IMG/VR virus record: IMGVR_UViG_3300044946_000061
Location: 1 to 45,807 of that record
DNA length: 45,807 nucleotides
From: a virus
Strand: one strand, 5' to 3'
Shown one piece after another: positions 7,358-16,206 of this stretch (its first letter is position 1; each line of letters starts with the position of its first letter). The notes under the pieces were generated by a model. It worked only from the letters and a program-made list of their open reading frames with translations, did not search any database and was not told the origin of the DNA. Both the position numbers and the translations under genes were made by a program.

Positions 7358-8521
7358 TCAGAGCTTCGCGTACCAGCTGCCCATAATGAAGGGCTGCATC
7401 TGATTGAAGGGCGTTGATGAACCGTTATTGTTGACCGTGGTCGATGTCGTGATGTTGGCAAAGCCCGTCTGGATATTGGCAAATCCCGTATTGATAGAGA
7501 ACGTATCACTTAGGGACATGGTTGATCCGCCAACCGTATCTGCGTTAGGCCCCGTGCCTCGCGTGGCGAAGTGGGTGTTACCACTTCCTGTGCTAAAGCC
7601 GTGCCCATGACCGCTGTCACTATGGCTATGACCGCTATCTGACGATGAAGAGCTTGCGGTATGATTATGCGCAACCAGGTCGCCAACGGTCATCGTGTGC
7701 AGCGCTTCGCCGCCGCTCGCTCCTGGCGTCGTTACTCCATCCCCTCCGCCGCTGGTGATGTTCTGGGAAAAGAGCCGGCCAGCTGCCGTATTACCCATGT
7801 CGTCAACGCCCATGGGGCCACGACCGCGCCAATCAGGCAACTGCAGTTGCTTTCCGGAGTTGAAATCAGCCAGCGCATTGGCGCCTAGGCCGCCTGTGAC
7901 CGGACAATGATTGGATGAATTAGCCGTCGGCTGCGAGCAATTCGTCCAGAAATAGACGTACAAAGCCTGCGTATCAGCATTGGCGCGCTGGGTTGCTCCG
8001 GAAATCGCGTTGCCGATCGTCTGAGCATTCATCTTGACCCAGCCCGTAACGAACTCCTGCGTCATCCTAAATTTAATGTCGCCCGTCGACAGTACCGTTG
8101 TTGGATCGACCGACCCGCCACCGCCGCCCCCCGAGCTGGGACCAATGACCAGAGCGTTCGGAATGTCGAACTGAACAACCCCGTTTGCGTCCGTCAGTCT
8201 GACATGAACGGCACCATTAGCGAGGTAAAATAGTGGGATACGGCCGTTGGCGTCCAGGGTTAAAGGCCATGGATTCGTCAGCGTAAGCCCTGTATCCTGG
8301 AAGGACTGTTGCACTGTGGCAACAGTGCCGACTTGGTAGAAGTACAGCAGGCCGCCCTGTAATGGAGTGCCGCATGCGTTCGTGAACGTCTGGCAATTCG
8401 TAAAGCTGAACTGCTGCTGCAGGGCGATCGGCAACGTGCCTTGCGCTTGGGCGAGGGATGGGAAAAGCAGAGCGAGTAATGGGAGGAAGCGCCGCATGAT
8501 CATGCGAGCATGGGAAGGCAT
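7358..8521 (-). CDS. Collar-domain tail fibre with Sec-like signal peptide
   Basis: Start ATG 8521 is chosen because GAGG stands 6 bases before it; the product has 387 residues. Residues 9-27 (MRRFLPLLALLFPSLAQA) look like a cleaved signal. An N-terminal fibre module follows (LQQQFSFTNCQTF, LTLDANGRIPLFYLANG). A phage tail-collar domain begins at about residue 150, with QLPDWRGRGPMGVDDMG, then GGEALHTMTVGDLVAHNHT, a His/Ser-rich loop, and FNQMQPFIMGSWYAKL. Collar domains form receptor-binding tips. The signal peptide is odd for an intracellularly assembled fibre. Confidence 0.85.
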   Translation of the reverse strand: MPSHARMIMRRFLPLLALLFPSLAQAQGTLPIALQQQFSFTNCQTFTNACGTPLQGGLLYFYQVGTVATVQQSFQDTGLTLTNPWPLTLDANGRIPLFYLANGAVHVRLTDANGVVQFDIPNALVIGPSSGGGGGGSVDPTTVLSTGDIKFRMTQEFVTGWVKMNAQTIGNAISGATQRANADTQALYVYFWTNCSQPTANSSNHCPVTGGLGANALADFNSGKQLQLPDWRGRGPMGVDDMGNTAAGRLFSQNITSGGGDGVTTPGASGGEALHTMTVGDLVAHNHTASSSSSDSGHSHSDSGHGHGFSTGSGNTHFATRGTGPNADTVGGSTMSLSDTFSINTGFANIQTGFANITTSTTVNNNGSSTPFNQMQPFIMGSWYAKL

Positions 8522-8762
8522 AAAAGACCTCATCTACATCACCAACAATGCAAGAGCTGATTTTGGTTTCGTAGGATGGCTGATCGTTTGCGGAGCACTC
8601 GTATTTCTAATCAGGTGGATCAACGAGGCTGCGCAGAGGAAGAGGGGCGATCCTGAGACTTCGGATGAACAGTCACCCGCAAAGGCTCGCGCTTTGGTGG
8701 CTCAGACTGATCAGCATTTGCCGATGCTGGAAGATTATTCAAAAGATTCCGAGTGGCGATAG
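8496..8762 (+). CDS. Antisense membrane protein candidate, 88 residues
   Basis: A rightward frame starts at ATG 8496 with GGGAGG ending 9 bases upstream. It encodes one strong membrane segment (FGFVGWLIVCGALVFLIRW) followed by a charged tail ending KDSEWR. It spans the only gap (8522-8619) between two leftward late genes and overlaps the 3' end of the ejection protein gene. The ribosome-like site is on the complement of codons for RRFLPLL in the fibre signal peptide, so it could be chance. No promoter is seen. Kept as a weak candidate. Confidence 0.25.
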   Translation: MIMRAWEGIKDLIYITNNARADFGFVGWLIVCGALVFLIRWINEAAQRKRGDPETSDEQSPAKARALVAQTDQHLPMLEDYSKDSEWR

Positions 8763-10398
8763 ACAGCGCTGTATTGGTTGACCCAACCCTAGCAGGCCCT
8801 ACCCGAGCGCTATTCCTGGCGGTTTCAAGCCATCTCCGCAGAGAAGAAGCGCTGACAGGGCGTCCTAGAACTCTTGAGATGGCATACCCGCCAGCCAGCG
8901 CGCCGCCGAGATGCGACAAACTTTCTGGATTAACGCCGGCCTCCGCCAAATGCGCCAGAATGCCACCAATACCGACAGCATGGGCCGTGTTGGATGTATT
9001 GCGATATTTATCGGCACCCTTCAGGAAGCTCCCAAGCCTAGAGATGTCATCCAACGCCGCACGGTGCGCAGGATCAGCAACCAGTACTGACTTGGCTGAA
9101 CTGCTCATTTTTCCCCAGCCCGTAGCAAACCGCGACAGGCTGAACCCATCAGGGGTGTTTCCCAGTTCATGAATAGCAATGCCGGATATCTTTTCAAATT
9201 CATCCCGCGGCATTTGACTGCGAAGCTCAGCCAGAAGTTGAGCGTGGCCGCCCTTATCTCTAGAGGCGTTGATCAACTTTCCGGTTAATCCCTCATCACT
9301 AGTATTGCCTATCAACTTGGCAATAGCGTTGTTGCGCTCAATCAACATCGCTGCGGTGTCATTAGCGTTACGGAATGACTCAACAGCCTGATCCGGAGTG
9401 CTCTTGGCATGGTACCGGGCTATGCCTTCCAGGTCAGCCGTCATGGCTGCTTTGATGCGCTTCAAATCGCCGCCCTGAAAACCCGGGTGGGGATTTATGT
9501 CATCCGCTTCAATCTGATTAATAATGTCTGACCGAGCGCGCTGAAGCCCGTTAAACGTTGTGCCCTGATCAGACAGGTTGATAACGTCTTTAAGATCGCT
9601 ATTGGAGTTGTTACCAGCAACCCTACGTTCTCGCAGAATGCCACGCAATGCCGCTTCCGTTCGTGGCACCGATGCCATCGCATCGGGATTAATATGATTA
9701 TTCCGCAAGTCATCATAGGCAAAATCAATCTTGCTCTTATTGTCGGCGATCACGTTCTGCAGCGATTGTTTGGTCTGCGCCCCCACTGTGCCTCTATCTG
9801 GCACTGCGCCCCCAGACAGGTCTTCCGCAATCTCCCCAACGCGTCGGCCTGTGGCATTAATTGTGTTCTGCACACTATGTGTTATCGATGGCCCGACAAA
9901 CGGAACCTGCCGAAATCCCTGAGTCAGCGCCTGCACCCCAGGAGTGGGTGATACGATGCCGGCAGGTAATGGAGAGCCAACATCGGCGGCAGTCTGCGCA
10001 GCCTGTATATTGGGGGTAATCTTCGGGGTTGTGGTGTATCCAGGGTCGGCCATACGGGCAATCTGACGCCCAGTGCCCGCTGCCACCGATCCTGGTCCGA
10101 AAGTTGACCCTATGGTTGCCGATGCTCCAATAGCCTCCGGACTGGCTGCATCTATTTCGCCATGTGCAACCTTCCCCAAAGTTTTCCCGGCATCAACAAT
10201 GCCCCCGGCAACAATGCCAGGATACTGCAAAAGACGCCGCCCAACCCCGCGCCAACCACTGCCAGGAGCGGGCTTTACCGGGTGCAGGAAATCTCCCTCC
10301 CCTCCACCATTGCCATGGTAAGCTTGCGTGAAAGCGTCAATGCTTGGCGCATCCACTTCATAGGACTTGCCATTCATCTCAACTTCGTAGGTCGGCAC
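8620..10398 (-). CDS. DNA ejection/internal virion protein, 592 residues
   Basis: A large, mainly helical protein starting MPTYEVEMNGKSYEVDAPS. That opening is common in phage internal proteins, and it is followed by a Gly/Ala-rich hydrophobic stretch (GVGRRLLQYPGIVAGGIVDAG). The middle is helix-rich, and the part with FSLSRFATGWGKMSSSAKSV and ALDDISRLGSF recalls injected proteins of P22-like phages. The C-terminus is polar and Pro-rich. It is the last of three large proteins after the head-completion genes, the place where P22 keeps gp7, gp20 and gp16. It probably enters the host with the DNA. Confidence 0.7.
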   Translation of the reverse strand: MPTYEVEMNGKSYEVDAPSIDAFTQAYHGNGGGEGDFLHPVKPAPGSGWRGVGRRLLQYPGIVAGGIVDAGKTLGKVAHGEIDAASPEAIGASATIGSTFGPGSVAAGTGRQIARMADPGYTTTPKITPNIQAAQTAADVGSPLPAGIVSPTPGVQALTQGFRQVPFVGPSITHSVQNTINATGRRVGEIAEDLSGGAVPDRGTVGAQTKQSLQNVIADNKSKIDFAYDDLRNNHINPDAMASVPRTEAALRGILRERRVAGNNSNSDLKDVINLSDQGTTFNGLQRARSDIINQIEADDINPHPGFQGGDLKRIKAAMTADLEGIARYHAKSTPDQAVESFRNANDTAAMLIERNNAIAKLIGNTSDEGLTGKLINASRDKGGHAQLLAELRSQMPRDEFEKISGIAIHELGNTPDGFSLSRFATGWGKMSSSAKSVLVADPAHRAALDDISRLGSFLKGADKYRNTSNTAHAVGIGGILAHLAEAGVNPESLSHLGGALAGGYAISRVLGRPVSASSLRRWLETARNSARVGPARVGSTNTALSIATRNLLNNLPASANADQSEPPKREPLRVTVHPKSQDRPSSSAQPR

Positions 10399-12043
10399 TG
10401 GGCTTCTCGCGAATACGAACCCCGGGGGCTATCTCTTGCCAGCCACCAGGGCCAGAAGGTTTTGACGCAGACGCCTTACTTGATTCCTTCGGCAACACGT
10501 TATCAAGCCTGGACTTAGCGATATCGGATCGCATCTGCTTTTCGAAATTGGCATCAAGGCTGCCATGCAGCAGTTTATATTCGTCGGCGCGGTCAGCCCA
10601 TTTCTTAAACAGGTCACCTGTCTTATCGAGAAAGTTGAGTTTTGACTTAATGCCTTCCAAGCTATCGTCAGCAGACGGAATAGCCTTTTCTTCAATGTCC
10701 AACATGGACTTGAACACGCGTGCGCCGGCCTCTCCGGTTTCGGCAGCCATCGTCTTCATGCCAGAGAACTGATCGGCAAGAATGCGCGACGCAACCTGAT
10801 CGAACAATTCTCGCGGCGCTGCGCCAGTCGGGTTAATACCTAGCTGAGCCGCAGCGCGCTGATAAAGCAAAGCCAGATGACTCCCTGCACCAGGTGTGAA
10901 GTTCTGGTTTTCCGCCACCTGACGCAGCATGTCTATGTTTTGTTTTTGCTGTGCAGCAATAAAGCCCGTACCAGTATGTCCATGGTGCAGAGAGTCATAA
11001 TACTTCACGTCTGTGGCCGTCTGTTCCGCTGCCTTAGTAGTCCCTCGCGCTAGGTCCTTTTCTTTTTCTGTAGGACCAAGAACCTCCCTGCGCTGATCGC
11101 GCAATTGTTTGGCTTTGGCTGCAGCCTCTTCAGCAGTTTTTTCAAGCAATTCTCTGCGACCCGCGTCAACTCGTGGGTCTGCAGCAGCATTCCTTGCCCT
11201 AATTGCCCTTGCTTCTTCGGACGCGATTTCTTGCTCTGTAGGCGCTTGATAGCCACCAGTTGGTTGCGGCGCCTGTGGTGCCCGAGCGTTCTGGGCAATG
11301 CGCCGCTCACCGGTCTGCCTTGGCGACTGAGCGGAGCTACCACCAGTTCCAGATGGCGTTATTTCGTTGCCGGTCCCAGCCTGCGCAACAGCATTGTCGC
11401 CGCCCCGGTCAGGTGACGAACCGCCCTGCACGCCGCCGTTGAATTTGGTCATCGCCGCCCTGGCCAACTTATCCTGACCGGGCGATAGCGACTCCTGATC
11501 CATATATGTCTTGAACTTGGGATAGGCAGTCAAAAACGCATCAAGATCAGTTCCGGTGTCGGCAGCAATCCTATTCAAGCCACCGTAATCATTTCCGGCC
11601 GTCTGCCGCGGTTGATTGCCGAAATCTCCATGAATGTTCGCCGGACTGGCGGCAGCATTTGATGTTCCCGGACCGGTGTTGGTCTGCGGCTGCTGGCCGC
11701 CATTAGGGCTGAGTGCATCTTGAGTAATTTTAGCGCCTTGGCCGGCAAGCAGCTGCTGCATAAACGGCGCCAATCCAGGTATACCTTCCTGCTGCACCAT
11801 TGATGTAAACAGCTGTGGGTAACCTTTCATCAACTCCTGTAGCTGCTGCGCATATTGCGGATTCTGGAAAAAATTCCGCTGCGCCTGCTGGTACTGAAAA
11901 TCCTGGCCCTTCTGGTAAGCACCAAAGGCATTGTTAACCGTGTTGCCAACGCCCTGCATGGCCTGCATGGCAGCTTGAATATACGCTGGACCATTCGGCG
12001 GACCAGGAAGCTGTACGTTATCCCAGGGACCGGCCATGACCAT
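10379..12043 (-). CDS. Putative internal virion/ejection protein, 554 residues
   Basis: The opening (MAGPWDNVQLPGPPNGPAYI) runs into a Gln-rich helix (YQKGQDFQYQQAQRNFFQN). A long disordered Gly/Ser/Pro/Gln middle follows, then a helical second half with charged coiled-coil stretches (SEEARAIRARNAA, KTAEEAAAKAKQL). Gln-rich helical composition and position between two other ejection-type genes suggest a P22 gp20/gp16-like role. It overlaps both neighbours by about 20-26 bases. The start could be ATG 12043 or ATG 12037. Confidence 0.68.
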   Translation of the reverse strand: MVMAGPWDNVQLPGPPNGPAYIQAAMQAMQGVGNTVNNAFGAYQKGQDFQYQQAQRNFFQNPQYAQQLQELMKGYPQLFTSMVQQEGIPGLAPFMQQLLAGQGAKITQDALSPNGGQQPQTNTGPGTSNAAASPANIHGDFGNQPRQTAGNDYGGLNRIAADTGTDLDAFLTAYPKFKTYMDQESLSPGQDKLARAAMTKFNGGVQGGSSPDRGGDNAVAQAGTGNEITPSGTGGSSAQSPRQTGERRIAQNARAPQAPQPTGGYQAPTEQEIASEEARAIRARNAAADPRVDAGRRELLEKTAEEAAAKAKQLRDQRREVLGPTEKEKDLARGTTKAAEQTATDVKYYDSLHHGHTGTGFIAAQQKQNIDMLRQVAENQNFTPGAGSHLALLYQRAAAQLGINPTGAAPRELFDQVASRILADQFSGMKTMAAETGEAGARVFKSMLDIEEKAIPSADDSLEGIKSKLNFLDKTGDLFKKWADRADEYKLLHGSLDANFEKQMRSDIAKSRLDNVLPKESSKASASKPSGPGGWQEIAPGVRIREKPSADLRS

Positions 12044-13058
12044 ATTCTCTTAGAATTTGATTCACAACAGCGCGGTTTACGTTCCTGAATCCAGGCTTTC
12101 CGCGCACAGCATCTGGTCTAAATTTCTCTAAGTCCGGTGCCATCACGCCATAGTAAGGCTTTTTGCCTCCTTTATAGCGATATTTGTATATTGGAAGTCC
12201 GCTTGGATGATAGCCATGCAGCTGGATGTCTTCTTTGAATCGCGGTTCCGATCCAGTGTTGCCGGATGATGGCTTGAAGTAATTTCCAAGGAAATTACCG
12301 GCCGCACTCGTCAACCCGCCGAAGATCGCACCGGACTGCGCAAGTTGCGCGTAATCTGATTGAGCCTGCGCGTTGCCGATGCCGGCTTGCGTGCCATAGG
12401 CGGCTTGCGCCTGCGTGCCAAGGTTCTGATTAATTGCATTCCCGGCGCCCATCAGGTTCTGGTTCATATTGCTGCCAAGCGTGTTGTAGTTGGCAGCCAG
12501 GTTCTGACCAAGCCCCGTCTGCGTGCCGGCAATGTTCGCAGCGCCGGTATTAGACGCTCCCAGGAACGGCTGCAACTGACTGACATAGTTGTTGTAATTC
12601 TGGCTAGCCAAGCCTTGTCCCTGAGCCTGCAAGTCAGCCTGCGTAGCGCCGGAATTGAGCGCTCCGGTAGCGGCTTGATTGCGCATTACGTTCTGGGAAC
12701 CCTGGTTCAAAGCAAACTGATATCCGGGCAGGTTCTGCAGCGTGTTCTGTGCCGTAGCGCTGCCGTTTGCGCCATTCAGACCAAGCAAGTTTGCGAGCTG
12801 GTTCTGCCCAGCAGCGTTAGTTCCCTGCTGGTTCTGAAGCGTTTGCAACGCCCCGCCATAGTTCGTACCTAGAGCGCCACCGGCTGCATTGGCATTGTTC
12901 TGCAGCTGCCCTTGACCGGATTGGTAGTATTGATTGATCGCGCCCGTACCCTGCTGCAGCAATGGCGCGGCCTGAGCATAGGCATTATTCAGACCAGCAA
13001 TTTGCGCTTGAGCAGCGTTCTGGGCATCTGAGTTGCTGAAGATATCAAAAATGCCCAT
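12018..13058 (-). CDS. Asn/Gln-rich virion protein with S74-type chaperone end
   Basis: The 346 residues fall in two parts. Residues 1 to about 265 are Gly/Ala/Asn/Gln-rich, with repeating NQNL, NAQAQ and GQGL phrases, as in P22 gp7-like ejection proteins. The end has EPRFKEDIQLHGYHPSGLPI, then YRYKGGKKPYYGVMAPDLEK and RPDAV, which matches the intramolecular chaperone (peptidase S74) domain of fibre and endosialidase ends. That domain usually trimerises and cleaves itself off. Its presence on an ejection-like protein has precedent in prophages of soil alphaproteobacteria (from memory). Confidence 0.75.
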   Translation of the reverse strand: MGIFDIFSNSDAQNAAQAQIAGLNNAYAQAAPLLQQGTGAINQYYQSGQGQLQNNANAAGGALGTNYGGALQTLQNQQGTNAAGQNQLANLLGLNGANGSATAQNTLQNLPGYQFALNQGSQNVMRNQAATGALNSGATQADLQAQGQGLASQNYNNYVSQLQPFLGASNTGAANIAGTQTGLGQNLAANYNTLGSNMNQNLMGAGNAINQNLGTQAQAAYGTQAGIGNAQAQSDYAQLAQSGAIFGGLTSAAGNFLGNYFKPSSGNTGSEPRFKEDIQLHGYHPSGLPIYKYRYKGGKKPYYGVMAPDLEKFRPDAVRGKPGFRNVNRAVVNQILREYGHGRSLG

Positions 13059-13331
13059 TTACGCCGTCCGTATATAGACGTTGGCCGGGTTGGCCGTGTC
13101 CGTGTAGAGCTGCCCGATAGCCACACCAGCCGCAGCGGCATTGGCGTTCGTGGGCGTACCGACAGAGATCAGCGGCACACTTGACGTGAATTGCCCTGAA
13201 ACCATAGCCACCAGACCCCTGACAGCAGCATCCAGCTTCGGAAAATACTGCCGCCACGCCAGGGATAGCCTTAGATCGGGATCAACAATCGGGATGTTTT
13301 GTAGTGGCTGCGGGACCGGTTCGGAGGCCAT
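13059..13331 (-). CDS. Small virion-associated protein, 90 residues
   Basis: The product begins MASEPVPQPLQNIPIVDPDL and has an aromatic-rich LSLAWRQYFPKLD segment. It ends with VAIGQLYTDTANPANVYIRTA, which resembles a short structural module seen near tail genes (GxLYTDTANPANVYIRTA type). The gene touches its neighbours: it ends one base from the Asn/Gln-rich gene and starts at the stop of the gp10-like gene. Likely a minor structural or assembly protein. Confidence 0.68.
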   Translation of the reverse strand: MASEPVPQPLQNIPIVDPDLRLSLAWRQYFPKLDAAVRGLVAMVSGQFTSSVPLISVGTPTNANAAAAGVAIGQLYTDTANPANVYIRTA

Positions 13332-14803
13332 TACTTCACTTTCGGGTCGTCGTCCTGCATCGCACTAAGGAACGGAGCAACACAATCCGTGTCATCCAAC
13401 CGCCAGCGCCTAGCCTGCAGTCCTGAATAGCCGGTGTTCTTCACCGATATGCGCGTGCGCAGCGATTTGCCCTGCAAGCCCAGAGAACGCACAACCGGGT
13501 TCTTCCAAGTCACGCCGTTGTCGTCCGACCATGAAACAGCAACGGACGGATTCACGATTGCCGCCGTTGCACCCGTGGCGATGCCTGCACCGGTCGAGAA
13601 TGAGAAATCCGCCCGCGCTACCCGCAACCGGTCGGGGAAGCTATTGACCGGTGCGGATTCGATCCTGCGCAACTGTGGCGACCCGAACTCCATCAGGACC
13701 GTATCGTCCACAAATCCCAGATTGCCGGACTGGGTATCGCCTACGATCCACTTATTGAACGCAGGATGGCCGCCGCTGGCCCGCCACCGGCCCTGTAGGA
13801 ACGTCGTCAGGTTCAGCGATTGCCGCTCGTTCCATTGCGACGAACCAAGATTGAATTCCCATGTACCGCCGGGAGACGATAGCACCCAGAATTTCTTGCC
13901 CTGGATAATGTAGCAGCTCGCCTCAAGGATATTGCCGGCCGCGTTCTGCTTCTCAACGAGCCTGTCAAGATCGGGGGGACTAACCTTGGACGGTGCCAGA
14001 CTGCCATAAGGCAGATGATAAACGCCGTAATCCTGAGCAACCCACAGAAGATCGTCAAAGCCAGTCTCGAAACCAGCAATGGCATTTTCTTGCAGCAGAC
14101 CCCAATTCAAAACAACCGCACGGGTATAGGGATATGCAGGAAACGGCTGCGCAGTGTCCTGGAACACCTCGCAATGACCCGTCGTAAACGCAAAGATCAG
14201 ACCGGAAAAGGCTATCACCCGCTGCCCGACCACATCCGCTTTGGCCGTGAGAACAACGAACGTCAGCGAATTAAACGGCGTCAAAGCATTGATCGGCGAC
14301 GCAAACAGCGTGCTATTTGCGCTCAGGAAGTGGAAATATCCGTCCTGGAAGCATACCGACTTGGGCGCCGGAAATGTGCTGACAGCAAGCGCCGTTGGCG
14401 GCGTTGATGGTACGCCGGCAGCTTGAAGAACAAAAGGACCGTTGCCAATGTCACAGGCGACAACATCCGGGCCCGCACCGTTCTGATTGCGCGCTATCGA
14501 AACCTTGAGCGTTCCGGGCAGCGCGCCCAGTGACGTAACAACTCCGCCGCTTGTAACCGTAGAAGCATTATTCGCCCAAGTCTCGAAGGACAGGTTGTTA
14601 ACAACCAGCCCACCGCGGTAGCCGGTCTGTGCCGTCGTGGCGAACTGCGACAGTCCAGGCGACCGGTGATAGGCAGCCTGAGAAGGACCCCCCGGCCCCA
14701 ATGGCTCAGCATGGCAGTTGATTAAACGGCCGGCGCTCTCTTGCGGGGTAAATCCAGGGAAGCTAGATAGCGGGAACGGGATAGAAACCGGACCTGTCGG
14801 CAC
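13331..14803 (-). CDS. P22 gp10-like packaged DNA stabilisation/tail hub protein
   Basis: The 490-residue product opens with the family pattern PFPLSSFPGFTPQESAGRLINCHAE and then RSPGLSQFAT. It has strand-rich blades with ISGFETGFDDLLWVAQDYGVYH-like phrases and SARVNSFPDRLRVARADF. In P22 gp10 sits between the gp4 ring and the needle and keeps packaged DNA from leaking. Gene order (gp4-like gene directly upstream, ejection genes downstream) matches the P22 head-completion module. Confidence 0.85.
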   Translation of the reverse strand: MPTGPVSIPFPLSSFPGFTPQESAGRLINCHAEPLGPGGPSQAAYHRSPGLSQFATTAQTGYRGGLVVNNLSFETWANNASTVTSGGVVTSLGALPGTLKVSIARNQNGAGPDVVACDIGNGPFVLQAAGVPSTPPTALAVSTFPAPKSVCFQDGYFHFLSANSTLFASPINALTPFNSLTFVVLTAKADVVGQRVIAFSGLIFAFTTGHCEVFQDTAQPFPAYPYTRAVVLNWGLLQENAIAGFETGFDDLLWVAQDYGVYHLPYGSLAPSKVSPPDLDRLVEKQNAAGNILEASCYIIQGKKFWVLSSPGGTWEFNLGSSQWNERQSLNLTTFLQGRWRASGGHPAFNKWIVGDTQSGNLGFVDDTVLMEFGSPQLRRIESAPVNSFPDRLRVARADFSFSTGAGIATGATAAIVNPSVAVSWSDDNGVTWKNPVVRSLGLQGKSLRTRISVKNTGYSGLQARRWRLDDTDCVAPFLSAMQDDDPKVK

Positions 14804-15192
14804 TAGAAATATTCCACTCTAAGCCGTTCATAAGTCGGTCTGCCACGCGTGATCTGCTTGAGCGCCATAGCCCCCGCACCAGACCCGGGCGGTATACCCA
14901 AGCCCTGCTGCTTTAGCTTTGCGTATTCTTCCTGATTGCCGCCGAACTTCGTGGCGCACTCTCCGGCCATGATATCGGCCAATGAGGAGAACCACTCACC
15001 CGGGATATTGTTCTGGTCTGGCACGTAGCATATGTCAAGAAATGCAAGCGTCCTGAAGAGGCTATCCAGCTTCTCGGCAACGTAGTTGTAATCCTCGACA
15101 TCTATCGACTGCCCAGGGGCAAGCACGCCAAGGTTGGCGAGCGTTTCGGTGATCAAATCTGCTTCTGACCGGAAACGCCCTGAGATGGCCAT
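14803..15192 (-). CDS. P22 gp4-like tail accessory (portal-tail adaptor) protein
   Basis: A 129-residue protein with helices typical of P22 tail accessory factor: RSEADLITETLANLGVLAPG, then YVAEKLDSLFRTLAFLDI, then WFSSLADIMAGECATKFG. In P22 gp4 forms a ring on the portal and closes the filled head. It lies immediately before the gp10-like gene, sharing one base of stop and start. The usual muramidase activity of P22 gp4 cannot be judged here. Confidence 0.85.
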   Translation of the reverse strand: MAISGRFRSEADLITETLANLGVLAPGQSIDVEDYNYVAEKLDSLFRTLAFLDICYVPDQNNIPGEWFSSLADIMAGECATKFGGNQEEYAKLKQQGLGIPPGSGAGAMALKQITRGRPTYERLRVEYF

Positions 15193-15731
15193 TACGCACG
15201 ACCTGCTTGTCTAGGCTGGCCTTGCATCTGATAAGCCGACGCGAAATCATCAATTATGTCTGATTCGCTGATCTGCCCTTCATGCGCTTCCGACCAGTCC
15301 TGGCCCGGAGCAGGCACGACACGGGTATTGATCTTGCGCCGCGCACGCTCGCCATCCACCTCAAAGGACGGATTGGTCCTGGCCATGTCGCCCATGAACA
15401 CCAAAGCCGGTATGTGCTTGGTCAGCGTTTCGCCGTTCGTGCCAGGGAATTGCTTCGGAAGCAGCTGCTCGATGTGATGCTCACGGTTGGCGCGATCCAG
15501 CGTTACAGGAACATTGGCGCGAAACTGGACACCATTCCACTTCACAGTGTGCGGATCGCCATCGTAGGGGCGGTAGATCACGCTGACAGTGGTTCCATGA
15601 AGAACTTTGTGGACTTCCGCTGCGGATTTAATAGCAACTGGATCACCAAAATCATCCATATCCTTAGCTTTCCGCGCCGCGATAGTCGCAGCTTGCTTTG
15701 CTCTTCGTTCGTCAGTCCAGGGACCAGGCAT
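15192..15731 (-). CDS. Head or tail assembly protein, 179 residues
   Basis: A basic helix-rich start (MPGPWTDERRAKQAATIAAR) is followed by a strand-rich part (HKVLHGTTVSVIYRPYDGDP, VKWNGVQFRANVPVTL) and a polar end. It lies between the decoration-like 133-residue protein and the gp4-like gene, so a structural role is likely. I do not recognise the family. Confidence 0.65.
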   Translation of the reverse strand: MPGPWTDERRAKQAATIAARKAKDMDDFGDPVAIKSAAEVHKVLHGTTVSVIYRPYDGDPHTVKWNGVQFRANVPVTLDRANREHHIEQLLPKQFPGTNGETLTKHIPALVFMGDMARTNPSFEVDGERARRKINTRVVPAPGQDWSEAHEGQISESDIIDDFASAYQMQGQPRQAGRA

Positions 15732-15739
15732 ATTCTCTC

Positions 15740-16141
15740 CTATGGAATGTTGGCAGGACGCCAGTCATTGGTTGGCGTTTGATTGCCGCCGCCCTTGCCG
15801 ATCGATGCGCCATACACGCGTAGGAAAAATCCACTCGTGCCGGTAGTTATTTGAAAAGCGGTGTTGGCAGACCCCTGCATTGTCTCGCCAACAAACGGAT
15901 ATACATTAATGGTGTTGGCGCTGTCATTGATGACAAACACCATGCTGGAATCCGCCTCACCGGTCAGCATCTGCGGAAGAACAAACGATCCGGTGCTAAC
16001 CGATTTGGTGACACGATTGACGTTGCCGGTAAGCCTGGTCGCCGCATTTTGCGTAGCAACAGCAACTCCAACCAACCCGTCATAAACAGGGAATTGATTC
16101 TGACCACAAGCGATCAGCAGGGCATCATTTGCGACAGTCAT
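15740..16141 (-). CDS. Small capsid decoration-like protein, 133 residues
   Basis: A compact strand-rich protein (QFPVYDGLVGVAVATQNAAT, then VFVINDSANTINVYPFVGET and FFLRVYGA). Its short strands and mostly small residues suggest a beta-tulip or Ig-like decoration or stabilisation protein. It is two genes after the major capsid gene in the direction of transcription, behind the 210-residue secreted-like protein. Assigned as structural by context. Confidence 0.65.
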   Translation of the reverse strand: MTVANDALLIACGQNQFPVYDGLVGVAVATQNAATRLTGNVNRVTKSVSTGSFVLPQMLTGEADSSMVFVINDSANTINVYPFVGETMQGSANTAFQITTGTSGFFLRVYGASIGKGGGNQTPTNDWRPANIP

Positions 16142-16160
16142 TGATCACTCCATGGGTAGT

Positions 16161-16200
16161 GCCCGGCAGCCTGAACCGCCGGGCTTCGCACCTGCGTGCG
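16161..16200 (-). other. Pair of intercistronic hairpins downstream of the 210-residue gene
   Basis: Read leftward, the gap between the genes at 16207-16839 and 15740-16141 contains CGCAC-GCAG-GTGCG (16187-16200). GCCCGGC-N10-GCCGGGC follows (16161-16184). Both stems are perfect. No T-run follows, so they are not classic terminators; they may stabilise or process the upstream mRNA, or weaken read-through. Confidence 0.6.
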
Positions 16201-16206
16201 GGATTA

